In this document: piece by piece, positions 9,377 through 17,808 of the stretch | Numbering within the stretch: the first letter of the stretch is position 1 | Layout: each line of letters begins with the position of its first letter | NCBI RefSeq assembly: GCF_004348975.1 | Contig: NZ_SMFP01000006.1 | Coordinates: forward strand, 62,001 to 126,000 | Reading direction: 5' to 3' | Length of the DNA: 64,000 nucleotides | Origin: Antarcticimicrobium sediminis | GTDB taxonomy: Bacteria > Pseudomonadota > Alphaproteobacteria > Rhodobacterales > Rhodobacteraceae | The notes under the pieces: generated by a model | The model's input: only the letters and a program-made list of their open reading frames with translations | The model's database searches: none | What the model was told of the DNA's origin: nothing | Program-made: the position numbers and the translations under genes

Positions 9377-10216
9377 CTATCGCCCTTTGCGTGCCAGCCG
9401 TGGGTTCAGCGCGTCGTTCAGCCCCTCACCGATCAGGTTCAGCGCCAGAACCGTCAGCAGGATCGCCACCCCGGGAATGAAGCTGAGCCACCATGCGGTG
9501 CGGATCACCGTGCGCGCCGCCCCGATCATATAGCCCCAGCTCATGATATTGGGATCGCCCAGCCCGAGAAACGACAACGAGCTTTCCAGAAGGATCGCGG
9601 TGGCCACCATCAGCGAGGCCATGACGATGATCGGTGACATCGCATTGGGCAGGATGTGGCCGAACAGGATCCGCATGTTCGACAGCCCCGCCAACCGCGC
9701 GGCATCGACAAATTCGCGCCGCCGCAGTGATAGCACCTCGGCTCGCACCAGACGGGCGACGGGGGGCCAGCTGACGATGGCGATGGCCAGCGTGATCGAG
9801 GTCAGATGCGGCTCCAGAATGGCGACCAGAACGATGGCCAGCGCAAAGCTGGGGATGGTCTGAAAGAACTCGGTAAAGCGCATCGCGCCCTCGTCGATCC
9901 AGCCACCGTAAAACCCCGCCAAGGCACCCAGCGGAATCCCGATCAGCAGCGCCACAGCGGTCGAGACCAGCCCGACGATCAGCGACACCCGCGCGCCGTA
10001 AACCAGACCGGCGGCGACGTTGCGGCCCAGCGTGTCGGTGCCCAGCGGCATCCCCTCGACCGCGAGGGGGGGCAGAAACGGGCGTTGGACCATCTTCCAC
10101 GGGCTGTCGGGAAACAGCAGCGGCGCAAACACCGCCAGCAGGACCACACAGATCAGGATCAGCAGGCCCAGCAGCGCGCCGCGATTGCGGGCAAAACGTG
10201 TCATGAAATCGCTCAT
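9377..10216 (-). CDS. Dipeptide-type ABC transporter permease (DppC family)
   Basis: A 279-residue inner-membrane permease with an N-terminal helix, the LGTDTLGRNVAAGLVYGARVSL segment (shown here in part) and the inner EAA-type loop FVDAARLAGLSNMRILFGHIL followed by P and N, typical of DppC/OppC. It forms the membrane channel with the DppB-type partner. Its ATG overlaps the stop codon of that gene by four bases (ATGA), so translation is coupled. The N-terminal MSDFMTRFARNRGALLGLLI matches the usual start of the family. Confidence 0.94.
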   Translation of the reverse strand: MSDFMTRFARNRGALLGLLILICVVLLAVFAPLLFPDSPWKMVQRPFLPPLAVEGMPLGTDTLGRNVAAGLVYGARVSLIVGLVSTAVALLIGIPLGALAGFYGGWIDEGAMRFTEFFQTIPSFALAIVLVAILEPHLTSITLAIAIVSWPPVARLVRAEVLSLRRREFVDAARLAGLSNMRILFGHILPNAMSPIIVMASLMVATAILLESSLSFLGLGDPNIMSWGYMIGAARTVIRTAWWLSFIPGVAILLTVLALNLIGEGLNDALNPRLARKGR

Positions 10217-11196
10217 GCCGCGCCCCCCGCCGCGATGCGCGGATCAATCAGCCGGTAGACGATATCGGTGAGGATGTTGAACAGGATCACCATCGCGGCA
10301 GAGACCAGAAACACCCCCAGAAGCGTGTTGTAATCGCGCGCGGTCAGGCTGTCGAACATCAGCCGCCCGATGCCGGGCCATGCAAATACGGTTTCAGTCA
10401 GGACCGCGCCGCCCACCAGTTGTCCGGCTTGCAGACCGGCCAGCGTGACCACCGGCAGCAGCGCGTTGCGCAGGATGTGGCGGCGGCGGATGATGCCCTC
10501 GCTCAGGCCCTTGGCCCGTGCGGTCTTGACGAAATCCATCTGGCTGACCTCTAGCACGGAGGAGCGGGTCATGCGCAGATAGACCGCCATGAAGAACAGC
10601 CCCAGCGTCAGCGCCGGCAGCGCCAGATGCCGGAGCCGGTCCAGCACCATGGCCAGCCCGGTATAGCCGGCCCCGACTGATTCATAGCCAAAGGCGGGCA
10701 GCCAATTGAGCTGCACCGAAAACAGCAGAACAGCCATCAGCGCCACCCAGTACAGCGGCGTGGCATAAAACAGCAGCGCCATGCCGGTGATCGCGCTGTC
10801 GGACCAACGCCCGACCCGCGCGGCGGCGGCAAGGCCAAAGACCACGCCCAGCAGCAGCGACATGCCGAATGCGGTCATCGTCAGCAACAGGGTCGCGGGC
10901 AGCCGATCCAGGATCAGGTCAAGAACCGGCATTTGCTGGCGGTAGGAATAGCCAAGATCAAGCTGCAGCACCCCGCCGACATATTTGTAGAACTGCACAT
11001 AAAGCGGTTGATCCAGACCGAACTGCGCCCGCAGCTGGTCGATATAGATCTGGTCGGCGGCGCCGTTTTCCCCCGCCATCACGGCGGCGGGATCTCCGGG
11101 CGCGGCATGGATCAGAAAGAAATTCAGGATCACGATCATCAACAGCGTGATCGCGGCTTTGGCGGCTCGTGCAAGGATCGCTGCGAGTAGGGTCAT
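10213..11196 (-). CDS. Dipeptide-type ABC transporter permease (DppB family)
   Basis: A 327-residue permease with six predicted membrane helices. Family marks are the N-terminal LNFFLIHAAPGDPA, the YVQFYKYVGGVLQLDLGYS stretch and the cytoplasmic loop FVKTARAKGLSEGIIRRRHI followed by LRNALLPV. DppB-type subunits pair with DppC to import peptides, opines, nickel or glycosides. It is the second gene of the operon, 112 bases after the binding-protein gene, with a stem-loop in the gap. The ATG at 11196 begins MTLLAAILARAAKAAIT. Confidence 0.94.
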   Translation of the reverse strand: MTLLAAILARAAKAAITLLMIVILNFFLIHAAPGDPAAVMAGENGAADQIYIDQLRAQFGLDQPLYVQFYKYVGGVLQLDLGYSYRQQMPVLDLILDRLPATLLLTMTAFGMSLLLGVVFGLAAAARVGRWSDSAITGMALLFYATPLYWVALMAVLLFSVQLNWLPAFGYESVGAGYTGLAMVLDRLRHLALPALTLGLFFMAVYLRMTRSSVLEVSQMDFVKTARAKGLSEGIIRRRHILRNALLPVVTLAGLQAGQLVGGAVLTETVFAWPGIGRLMFDSLTARDYNTLLGVFLVSAAMVILFNILTDIVYRLIDPRIAAGGAA

Positions 11197-11234
11197 CGGC
11201 CGGTCCGGTCCTGTCCGTTTGTCGGTTCGGGAAA

Positions 11235-11266
11235 CCGGCGGCCCGCGTGGATGTGCAGGCCGCCGG
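11235..11266 (-). other. Intercistronic stem-loop between binding-protein and permease genes
   Basis: CCGGCGGCC (11235-11243) pairs perfectly with GGCCGCCGG (11258-11266) around a 14-base loop. No U-tract follows on the minus strand, so it is more likely an mRNA-stabilising or partially attenuating hairpin than a full terminator. Confidence 0.55.
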
Positions 11267-11276
11267 AGATCGTGTC

Positions 11277-11306
11277 AGCGATGCGCGCGGCTTAGCGATG
11301 CGCGCG
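11277..11306. repeat. 13-bp direct repeat just after the binding-protein gene
   Basis: AGCGATGCGCGCG occurs at 11277-11289 and again at 11294-11306, 17 bases apart start to start, immediately beyond the stop codon at 11309-11311 on the minus strand. It probably arose by slippage; no function is apparent. Confidence 0.6.
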
Positions 11307-11308
11307 CG

Positions 11309-12853
11309 TCACTTTTCGATCCAGGCGTCGCGGGCGCCGTCGTTGACGCCGATGGCGGTGGTCACCAGATCCTTGACATCGCAGCGATAGATCGTCGGGA
11401 ATTCGATCTCCAGCAGCCATGCGACCGGCACGTCCTCGACGATTTCGCTTTGGATCTCGTCATAGAGCGTCTGGCGCTTTGCCACGTCGGGCTCGATTGC
11501 GGCGGCGGCCCATTTCGCGTCCAGCTCGGGGTTGGCATAGCCTTCGACGTTGTTCCACGGGCTGCCCTTGGCGATGTTCGAGGCGAGATAGTTGCGCGCC
11601 ACGCCAAGTGCCGGGTCGCCATATTGGTACATGTAGGTAAAGGCGATGTCATAGTCCCAGTCGCCCAGCTTCTGGTTCCAGCCGGCCACGTCCGAGGCCA
11701 CCATATCGACACTGACGCCAACCTCTTCGAGGTTCTGCTTCATCGCCTCGCCCCAGCGCTTCCAAGTCTCGCCATAGGGCAGCGGCAGGATGCGCACCGG
11801 GGTGCCGTCATAGCCCATCTGCTTGAGCAGGGCGCGGGCCTTGTCGGGGTTGTAGTCATAGTGGTTGACGTCATCGGAGTAGAACTTGGTACGGCTGGAA
11901 ATCGGCCCGGTCGCCACCGTGCCATAGCCGTTCCAGATCACGTCCTTCACGAATTCGCGGTCGATGGCATACATCAGCGCCTGACGGAATTCCTTGTGCG
12001 AGGTCGGCCCTTCGCGGTTGTTGAGCCAGGCCAGCGCATGGGGCGCGAAATATTCCCAGCCCTTGCCGGTGGAACAGACGTTGTCCATCTTGATCAGCCG
12101 GGCAACGTCCCAGTTCTCGATCGAGCCGCCGGGCAGCACGTTCACGTCGCCATTCTCAAACGCCACGGCACGGGCGGCGGCATCGGGGATCACCCGGTAA
12201 TAGATCTCGTCCAGATAGGGCTGGCCGTCGAGATAGTAATCCTCGTTCTTGACCAGATGGATATAGCTGCCCTTTTCCCATTTATCGAACTTGAACGGGC
12301 CGGTGCCGATCGGCGTGTTGTTGGCCGGGTTGTTGGCGAAATCGGTGTCCTTGTAGATATGTTCGGGCACCATCGGCATGGTGCCGGCCTCGAACACGCC
12401 GATGAAGGGGCCAAAGGGCTCTTTCAGCTGGAACACCACGGTCAGATCATCCGGCGCGGTGATGCTGTCTACATGTTCAAGGCTGACGCGCAGCCGGGCG
12501 TGGGTCTTGCGCAGGAACACATCGGCGGAAAACACCACATCGGCCGCGGTGAAGGGCGCGCCGTCATGCCATTTCACCCCGTCGCGCAGGTGAAAGGTAT
12601 AGGTCAGCCCGCCTTCGGAAATCTCCCAGCTTTTCGCCAGCGAAGGCTGTGGGTTCAGGTCGGTGTCATAGCGCAGCAGGCTTTCATAGATATCACCGGC
12701 GACCAGCTGGGTCGGACCGTTGCTGACCAGCCCCAGCATCAGGCTGGGCGGTTCCGGTTGCACCACGATGTCGAGCCGCCCACCGGCGTCCTGCGCCTGT
12801 GCCGCTGCGGCCAGGCCGAGCGATACAAAGGTCGCTGTAATCAGTTTCTTCAT
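11309..12853 (-). CDS. Dipeptide/opine-type ABC transporter periplasmic binding protein
   Basis: A 514-residue class C (SBP family 5) binding protein. A Sec signal peptide MKKLITATFVSLGLAAAAQA precedes mature QDAGGRLDIV. Recognisable family features are YESLLRYDTDLNPQPSLAKSW, the LRDGVKWHDGAPFTAADVVF stretch, and FRQALMYAIDREFVKDVIW. It captures ligand in the periplasm and hands it to the DppB/C permease. It is the first gene of the five-gene operon that ends with the amidase. The divergent GntR regulator is the likely controller. The ligand class (peptide, opine or amide) cannot be fixed from sequence. Confidence 0.93.
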   Translation of the reverse strand: MKKLITATFVSLGLAAAAQAQDAGGRLDIVVQPEPPSLMLGLVSNGPTQLVAGDIYESLLRYDTDLNPQPSLAKSWEISEGGLTYTFHLRDGVKWHDGAPFTAADVVFSADVFLRKTHARLRVSLEHVDSITAPDDLTVVFQLKEPFGPFIGVFEAGTMPMVPEHIYKDTDFANNPANNTPIGTGPFKFDKWEKGSYIHLVKNEDYYLDGQPYLDEIYYRVIPDAAARAVAFENGDVNVLPGGSIENWDVARLIKMDNVCSTGKGWEYFAPHALAWLNNREGPTSHKEFRQALMYAIDREFVKDVIWNGYGTVATGPISSRTKFYSDDVNHYDYNPDKARALLKQMGYDGTPVRILPLPYGETWKRWGEAMKQNLEEVGVSVDMVASDVAGWNQKLGDWDYDIAFTYMYQYGDPALGVARNYLASNIAKGSPWNNVEGYANPELDAKWAAAAIEPDVAKRQTLYDEIQSEIVEDVPVAWLLEIEFPTIYRCDVKDLVTTAIGVNDGARDAWIEK

Positions 12854-13024
12854 TCTTCAAGTCTCCCGGTTGGATTTCTGTCGTCGATCCGGCTGATGGC
12901 GGTCTTTCACGCGTGCGGTATCGGCGGGGGCCGGGCTTGTGTGACCCGGTTCTGTTGTTGTCGGCAGGTGCTGCCTTTGGCACAGGCCTGAGACCGGGGC
13001 GCTCTTTTTAATGGCGCAGCTTTT

Positions 13025-13059
13025 GCCCTCCGGTCCTGCTGACAGGTCAGCGGGAGGGC
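13025..13059. other. Long stem-loop in the divergent ABC/GntR intergenic region
   Basis: Outer arms GCCCTCC (13025-13031) and GGAGGGC (13053-13059) enclose inner arms GCTGAC (13038-13043) and GTCAGC (13046-13051). No T-run follows on either side, so it is unlikely to terminate transcription. It could be a cruciform or lie in a leader; significance unknown. Confidence 0.4.
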
Positions 13060-13075
13060 GCGCGAATGTCAAGGA

Positions 13076-13098
13076 AAATTGTCGACAGTATACAATTT
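13076..13098. promoter_or_regulatory. Probable GntR operator
   Basis: AAATTGT (13076-13082) and ACAATTT (13092-13098) are perfect seven-base inverted arms around a nine-base centre, 19 bases before the GntR start codon. FadR-subfamily GntR regulators commonly bind short TTGT/ACAA-type dyads next to their own gene. The position between the divergent regulator and transporter fits control of both, but binding is inferred. Confidence 0.5.
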
Positions 13099-13117
13099 CA
13101 GGTCTAGGTTTTCCCTT

Positions 13118-13834
13118 ATGAGCGAGAAATCCGACCCCCCGATATTCAGCCCGGTCACGCGCGATGCGCTGTCGCAGAAGGTCGCCAAGATGCTGACCGA
13201 TGCGATCATGTCAGGCAAGCTGAAGCCGGGGGCCCGCGTGTCCGAATCCGTGATTGCCCGCGATCTCGGCGTCAGCCGCGCGCCGGTGCGCGAGGCCGGG
13301 CGCCTGTTGGAAAGCGCGGGGTTGCTGGTCTCGCATCCCAACCGGGGCTTTTTCGTGCGCACGATGGATTCCGAGGATCTCGACTCGCTGTACGAACTGC
13401 GTCTGGCGATCGAATGCGAAGCGGCTGCGCGCCTTGCGCGGCAGGGCGCGCAAGAGGTGATCCCGGTCCTGCGCAAGCAGATGGACCAGATGATCGCGCT
13501 GGCCAGCAGCGGCGAGATCGCTGCGCAGGTTCAGGCCGACATGCATTTTCACCGCCTGATGATCGAAGGCTGCGGCAACCGCCGCTTTGTGTCGGTGTTC
13601 AAGAAGGTTGCCTCGGAAATCCAGCTTGGCGTTGCGCTGATCGGCCATGTCAACGACGCCCCCGACAACATCGCCCGCAATCACGAGATGATCATCGCGG
13701 CGTTGGAGGCAGGGGATGAAGAGGCGGCCCGCGCCGCGATGCGATACCATATCGGCGTGGCGAGAACTGCCGTTGTCGCCCATTTTCAGAGATTGGAGGC
13801 GGCGGGGCCTCATCCTGAAAACCCCGCATCCTGA
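13118..13834 (+). CDS. GntR family regulator, FCD (FadR) subgroup
   Basis: A 238-residue transcription factor. The N-terminal winged helix-turn-helix shows SGKLKPGARVSESVIARDLG and VSRAPVREAGRLLESAGLL, the recognition helix region. The C-terminal FCD ligand-binding domain has DMHFHRLMIEG with metal-binding Asp/His candidates, RNHEMIIAAL and AAMRYHIGVAR. The chosen start is the ATG at 13118; an upstream in-frame TTG at 13079 lies inside the operator dyad and has no ribosome site. Divergent from the ABC-amidase operon, it is the obvious candidate for its regulator, responding to a small acid effector as FCD proteins do. Confidence 0.92.
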   Translation: MSEKSDPPIFSPVTRDALSQKVAKMLTDAIMSGKLKPGARVSESVIARDLGVSRAPVREAGRLLESAGLLVSHPNRGFFVRTMDSEDLDSLYELRLAIECEAAARLARQGAQEVIPVLRKQMDQMIALASSGEIAAQVQADMHFHRLMIEGCGNRRFVSVFKKVASEIQLGVALIGHVNDAPDNIARNHEMIIAALEAGDEEAARAAMRYHIGVARTAVVAHFQRLEAAGPHPENPAS

Positions 13835-13878
13835 AACCCGGCATCTGTCGGCTCTGGTCGGGCGCTTTTGCTCTGGGA

Positions 13879-14400
13879 TCAGGCCGCCAGATCGGCCTTT
13901 GACATCGCCGCTTGTGCCCATGTGGCAAGAGCGGCCTGTGTGGCGGGGAGCCGTTCGGCCAGATCCTCTGCAAACGCCAGGAAGGCCGGGTGGTTCAGGG
14001 TGTTCACGCCCACGATCACGGGGATGCCCGCGACCAGACAGCGACCGATCAGCTCACGAAACCCGCCGCCCTCGGCTTCGCGTCGGCCGAATTTGTTAAG
14101 GATCAGCAGCGCCGGGGCCGGGTCGAGGGTGGTTTCAACCGCGGCGACCGCAGCCTCCAATGCGGCACTGTCCAACCGGCAGCCGCGCGACTCTTTGCCC
14201 AGCGACTGCGAAATCCGAAACACCGGACCATCTGGCAGCACCTTGCCATCCATGTCGCAATGGTGGGGATCGGAGCTGTCGCTGTTGATCTGCACTAGAC
14301 CCGCGACCGCGTGCCCCTGCCTCAGGCAGGTCTGGGCGAATTCACCGAGCAGCAGATCGGTCGCGCCGGGGGTGTTGGTCATGACATAGGCCAGTTTCAT
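13879..14400 (-). CDS. DUF2478 protein, molybdenum-linked NTPase-like
   Basis: A 173-residue protein with the pattern of the DUF2478 family: an N-terminal MKLAYVMTNTPGATDLLLGE in the place of a P-loop, the HHCDMDGKVLPDG stretch with conserved His/Cys, RGCRLDSAALE, and LLILNKFGRREAEGGGFREL. Family members are usually found beside molybdate uptake or molybdoenzyme genes; the biochemical role is not established. Here it is the last gene of the nitrate reductase unit, directly after moeA, which supports a role in molybdenum cofactor supply or insertion. The P-loop is degenerate (no clear GKS/T), so nucleotide hydrolysis is uncertain. AAAGGA precedes the ATG at 14400. Confidence 0.8.
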   Translation of the reverse strand: MKLAYVMTNTPGATDLLLGEFAQTCLRQGHAVAGLVQINSDSSDPHHCDMDGKVLPDGPVFRISQSLGKESRGCRLDSAALEAAVAAVETTLDPAPALLILNKFGRREAEGGGFRELIGRCLVAGIPVIVGVNTLNHPAFLAFAEDLAERLPATQAALATWAQAAMSKADLAA

Positions 14401-14422
14401 AAGCGTTCCTTTCGGACGGGGA

Positions 14423-15682
14423 TCAGATCGGCAGGAATTCCAGCATATCGCCGACCGCCACCTGTTCGGTGTCTGCGGGGATGAGGATCAGACCATCCGC
14501 TGCCGCCAGCGGCCCCAGATTGGCCGAGTTCACATTGGGCGCGCAGGCGGCGATTTCGATCCCTTGCCCGTCATATCCAATGATCGAGGCGGGCCGATAT
14601 TCGCAGCGCCCCGGTCTGTGCGGGATCGGGGCGGCGGCGCGCACATGGCGTCGGGCCGATGACGGGGCGGCCCCGGACAGCCGGTCAACCAGCGGTCGGC
14701 CCAGCACATGCCAGGTGACGAAGGCCGCGACCGGATTGCCCGGCAGGCTGAGGATCACGCTCGTCCCCAGCTGCGAAACGGTAACGGGTTTGCCCGGTTT
14801 GATCGCCACGCCAGATACGGCAATGCGCGCGCCAAGATCGCGCAAGGCGGGCTTTACAGGGTCGCGTTCGCCTACGGAGATCCCGCCCGAGGTCAGGATC
14901 ATGTCGACCTTCCCGCTCAAATCCGCCAGCGTGGCGACGAGTGCGGCGCGCCGGTCGGGCACCTGCTGCACGGCGACAATATCCGCCCCGGCGTCCTGAC
15001 ATAGCGCGCGCAGCATCGGGGTGTTCACGTCCCAGATCGCGCCGCCCTGCACCGGCTCTCCAGCTGGGGTAATCTCGTCTCCGCTCAGCACAAGGGCGAT
15101 CCGCAACTGCCGCCGGACGGTGACATACCCGGCCCCGGCACCGGCGCAGATGGCAAGGTGTTTCGCCGCCAGCCGGAGGCCGGGGGCAAGCACCACATCG
15201 CCACACCGCTGGTCGTTCCCGGCCTTTCTGATATGGCTGCCGACGCGCACCGGGCCGGTCACCAGCGCGTGGTCTCCGCTGCGCTCGATGGCCTCTTGCA
15301 TCACCACCGTATCGGCGCCCTCGGGGATCGGGGCGCCGGTAAAGATGCGCATCATCGTTCCTGTGGTCAGAGGGGTTGGCGCGTCACCCGCGGCGCAGAC
15401 CCCCTGAACCGGAAGCAGGGCGCGGTCGCGCAGATCGGCGTAGCGCAGGGCATAGCCATCCATCGCCGCGTTGTCGAACCGGGGCATGTCGGAGCGCGCC
15501 AGCACCGGCGCGACAAGGCAACGCCCGCGCGCCTTGTCCAGCGTGACCTCTTCGGTCTGCGCGATCGGGGTGACCAGCGCCAGCGCGGCGGCGACCGCCT
15601 CGTGTACCGGCATCAGCGCGCCGGGGCGGTGGAGATCATCGCAGCCGCAGGCGGCGCTTTCGATTCGTTCGAAAACTGTCAT
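14423..15682 (-). CDS. moeA: Molybdopterin molybdotransferase MoeA
   Basis: A 419-residue MoeA, which inserts molybdate into adenylylated molybdopterin in the cytoplasm. Visible are RFDNAAMDGYALRYADL, IFTGAPIPEGADTVVMQE, LTSGGISVGERDPVKPALRD and LSLPGNPVAAFVTWHV, all standard MoeA segments, and a C-terminal domain IV ending in VGDMLEFLPI. A ribosome site (GAGGAACGTGGA) precedes the ATG at 15682. Position in the nar unit indicates a dedicated or additional copy that raises cofactor supply when the molybdenum-containing NarG is made. The N-terminus carries a CGCDD motif not needed for the core fold. Confidence 0.93.
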   Translation of the reverse strand: MTVFERIESAACGCDDLHRPGALMPVHEAVAAALALVTPIAQTEEVTLDKARGRCLVAPVLARSDMPRFDNAAMDGYALRYADLRDRALLPVQGVCAAGDAPTPLTTGTMMRIFTGAPIPEGADTVVMQEAIERSGDHALVTGPVRVGSHIRKAGNDQRCGDVVLAPGLRLAAKHLAICAGAGAGYVTVRRQLRIALVLSGDEITPAGEPVQGGAIWDVNTPMLRALCQDAGADIVAVQQVPDRRAALVATLADLSGKVDMILTSGGISVGERDPVKPALRDLGARIAVSGVAIKPGKPVTVSQLGTSVILSLPGNPVAAFVTWHVLGRPLVDRLSGAAPSSARRHVRAAAPIPHRPGRCEYRPASIIGYDGQGIEIAACAPNVNSANLGPLAAADGLILIPADTEQVAVGDMLEFLPI

Positions 15683-15697
15683 TCCACGTTCCTCGTT

Positions 15698-16285
15698 TCA
15701 ATGCGCCGTGTCGGTGTCGGTGTGACGCCTTTGCAGCATCCGCAACCGAAGCGATTTCAGGTCGCTCTGGCTTAGCCGGACCCGTGCCAGTGGCAGCACG
15801 ATGCCGTTCTCTACAATCAGTTGGCGGCGTTCCCGCGCGGCAAAGGCGGTGATGGCCGTGGCCTCCTCCGCCGTGAACGCCGTGCCCCGCAGCACCAACC
15901 GTTCCAGCGCCGCTTGGATCGGCTCCAGCATCGCGCTGGCATGGGCGTGATCGGCTATGAGCCGGTCCAGCGTGTCGTTGATGTCCGCGTCAGTCTGCGA
16001 GCGGCGGCGCAGCAGCGGGAACAGATCGCCCTCTTCGTCCCTGATGTGGCGGGGCAAAGCGGTTTTCAGATGTGTCAGCACCTCGCCGGCCAGTGTCGGG
16101 TCGGGGTGCGGCAGCGCCGCGACCAGCGTATCGAGGAAACCGCAGATCACGCGCCGACAGCGATTTTCCCCGGCGAGGTGATCCAGCGGGTCGGGCAGGA
16201 CGGCGTCGCCAGACAGGCCGGGCACCGGGGCAGAAGCGCGCCTCTGCCCCCCGTTGCCCGGCGGATATGATCTGGCCGCCGCCAT
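15698..16285 (-). CDS. Hemerythrin-like HHE domain protein
   Basis: A 195-residue, mostly helical protein. DHLAGENRCRRVICGFLDTL, HLKTALPRHIRDEEGDLFPL and DRLIADHAHASAML place His/Glu residues in the order expected of an HHE (hemerythrin-like) four-helix bundle, where they would bind a di-iron centre; EEATAITAFAARERRQLIVENGIVLPLA would be the last helix, with Glu in place of the usual HxxxE histidine. Similar genes are common beside nitrate and NO metabolism genes, where iron-centre repair or NO sensing has been proposed; that role is inference here. The start is uncertain: the ATG at 16285 has GAGAGGG almost adjoining it, and the first 30 residues are low-complexity. Confidence 0.75.
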   Translation of the reverse strand: MAAARSYPPGNGGQRRASAPVPGLSGDAVLPDPLDHLAGENRCRRVICGFLDTLVAALPHPDPTLAGEVLTHLKTALPRHIRDEEGDLFPLLRRRSQTDADINDTLDRLIADHAHASAMLEPIQAALERLVLRGTAFTAEEATAITAFAARERRQLIVENGIVLPLARVRLSQSDLKSLRLRMLQRRHTDTDTAH

Positions 16286-16290
16286 CCCTC

Positions 16291-17091
16291 TCAGGCCACC
16301 GCTGCCAGATCGATCCCGGTGATTTCGGTCCGATCCAGCAGCCCCGAGAGATAGGCGTTCGCGGCCCGAGCCCAGTTCGCTTTTTCACAGGCCTCGGACA
16401 GGCGGGGCCGCACCGCGTCAAAGGGCAGGATCTCCCCCGTCGCGCGCTCATCCACGCGCAGGATGTGATAGCCATAGCGCGTTTCGACCAGCGTCTCGTA
16501 TATCGCGCCCACCGGCGCGGCATCCATTGCCGCCTCGAACTCGGGCACCGTGTCGCCGCTGCTGAGTTGTCCCAGCTGGCCGTCGGTGTCCCGCGACGAA
16601 CAGGCGCTTTCCTTGCGGACCAGCGTGGCGAACTGCCCGGGGGTCGCGCGCAGATCCTTCAGCACCGCCTCACCGCGCAGCTTTGCGGCGGCCCGGACCT
16701 TTTTGTCCTCGGGCGCGGCGGCAAAGAGGATATGTGCGGGCTGATACAGCGAGGGCGCGCGATAGGCGCCGGGGTTGCGCTGATAGATCTGGTGCAACGC
16801 CTCTTCGCTGACCGGGGCAGGTTGTACATTTTGGGCCAGCAACTCCCGGATCTGGGCCTCTTCCGGGGTTTCCCATTTGTCGGGCGAGAGCTCTTCCGGC
16901 GGTGGGGTCAGACCCAGCCTTTCGGCCTCGTCCAGCAGTACCTGCCGGATCACCAGCGCCCGTGCCGCCCGGCGCCAGGCCAACCCCGGCTTGCCAGCCG
17001 GGGCGGGGTGGTTCTGGGCCTCTGCCGCGATGTCCGCAGCAGAAAGCGTGGTTCCATTGATGGTGATTTCGGGGAACAGGGGGTTTGTCAT
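16291..17091 (-). CDS. Parvulin-type peptidyl-prolyl isomerase (PpiC/NifM-like)
   Basis: A 266-residue protein with a helical N-terminal chaperone-like part and a parvulin domain at about 115-220. The domain shows AHILFAAAPEDKK, GQFATLVRKESACSS, DGQLGQLSSGDTVPEFEAAM and ETRYGYHILRVDE, all usual for PpiC/NifM proteins. There is no signal peptide, so it probably acts in the cytoplasm. NifM-like PPIases next to narI occur in other nar operons and may help fold or assemble NarGHI. GGAG lies seven bases before the ATG at 17091, four bases after the narI stop. Confidence 0.9.
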   Translation of the reverse strand: MTNPLFPEITINGTTLSAADIAAEAQNHPAPAGKPGLAWRRAARALVIRQVLLDEAERLGLTPPPEELSPDKWETPEEAQIRELLAQNVQPAPVSEEALHQIYQRNPGAYRAPSLYQPAHILFAAAPEDKKVRAAAKLRGEAVLKDLRATPGQFATLVRKESACSSRDTDGQLGQLSSGDTVPEFEAAMDAAPVGAIYETLVETRYGYHILRVDERATGEILPFDAVRPRLSEACEKANWARAANAYLSGLLDRTEITGIDLAAVA

Positions 17092-17095
17092 CTGA

Positions 17096-17797
17096 TCACT
17101 CCGCCGGGGTTTTGTTCACGGTTTTCCGGCGCGAGCGCACGATCTGATAGCCCGGCCGCCACAGATAGCGCAGCGGCACCGACAACATGTGGACAAGCCG
17201 GGTGAACGGGAACAGCAGGAAGATCGTCAGCCCAAGGAACAGGTGCAGTTTGAACACCAGCGCCACATCCGCGATATAGCTTGCCGCCTGCCCGTCGAAG
17301 GTGAAGATCCCCTGCGCCCAGGCCATGAACTTGGTCATCTCATGCCCGTCCAGATGCTGCAGCGAGACAAAGATGGTTCCGACCCCAAGCGTGAGCTGCG
17401 CCAGCAACAGGGCCAGAATGGCGATGTCGGCAAAGCTTGAAGTGCGGCGAATGCGCGGGTCGGTCCAGCGGCGGTGAAACAGGATCCCGCCGCCCACCAG
17501 CGCCATCACACCGGCGACGCCACCGGCGATCACCGCCAGCAGCTGCTTGGCGCCATGGCTGATGCCGAGGGCATCGAATATCCAGATCGGCGTCAACAGC
17601 CCGCCCAGATGGCCGAAAAAGATTACCAGAACCCCGACGTGGAATAGCACCGATCCAAGGATCAGCTGGCGCCGTCGCAACAACTGGCTAGAGCTTGATT
17701 TCCAGGTGAACGGCACGGTCTCATAGCGGGCAATGGACCCGAAGATCAGCACCGTAAGCGCGATATAGGGGTAAATTCCGAATAGAAATTGATGCAT
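17096..17797 (-). CDS. narI: Respiratory nitrate reductase gamma subunit NarI
   Basis: A 233-residue membrane cytochrome b subunit with five predicted helices that anchors NarGH and passes quinol electrons to the NarH clusters. The start MHQFLFGIYPYIALTVLIFG is typical; the ATG at 17797 has GGAGG five bases upstream, whereas the in-frame GTG at 17812 and ATG at 17809 lie within the ribosome site region. Haem-ligand histidines are expected in the second and fifth helices: VLFHVGVLVIFFGHLGGLL and FKLHLFLGLTIFLLFPFTRL are visible, followed by VHMLSVPLRYLWRPGYQIVR. The upstream narJ stop overlaps this leader, so translation is coupled. Confidence 0.95.
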   Translation of the reverse strand: MHQFLFGIYPYIALTVLIFGSIARYETVPFTWKSSSSQLLRRRQLILGSVLFHVGVLVIFFGHLGGLLTPIWIFDALGISHGAKQLLAVIAGGVAGVMALVGGGILFHRRWTDPRIRRTSSFADIAILALLLAQLTLGVGTIFVSLQHLDGHEMTKFMAWAQGIFTFDGQAASYIADVALVFKLHLFLGLTIFLLFPFTRLVHMLSVPLRYLWRPGYQIVRSRRKTVNKTPAE

Positions 17798-17808
17798 CTG
17801 AGCCTCCA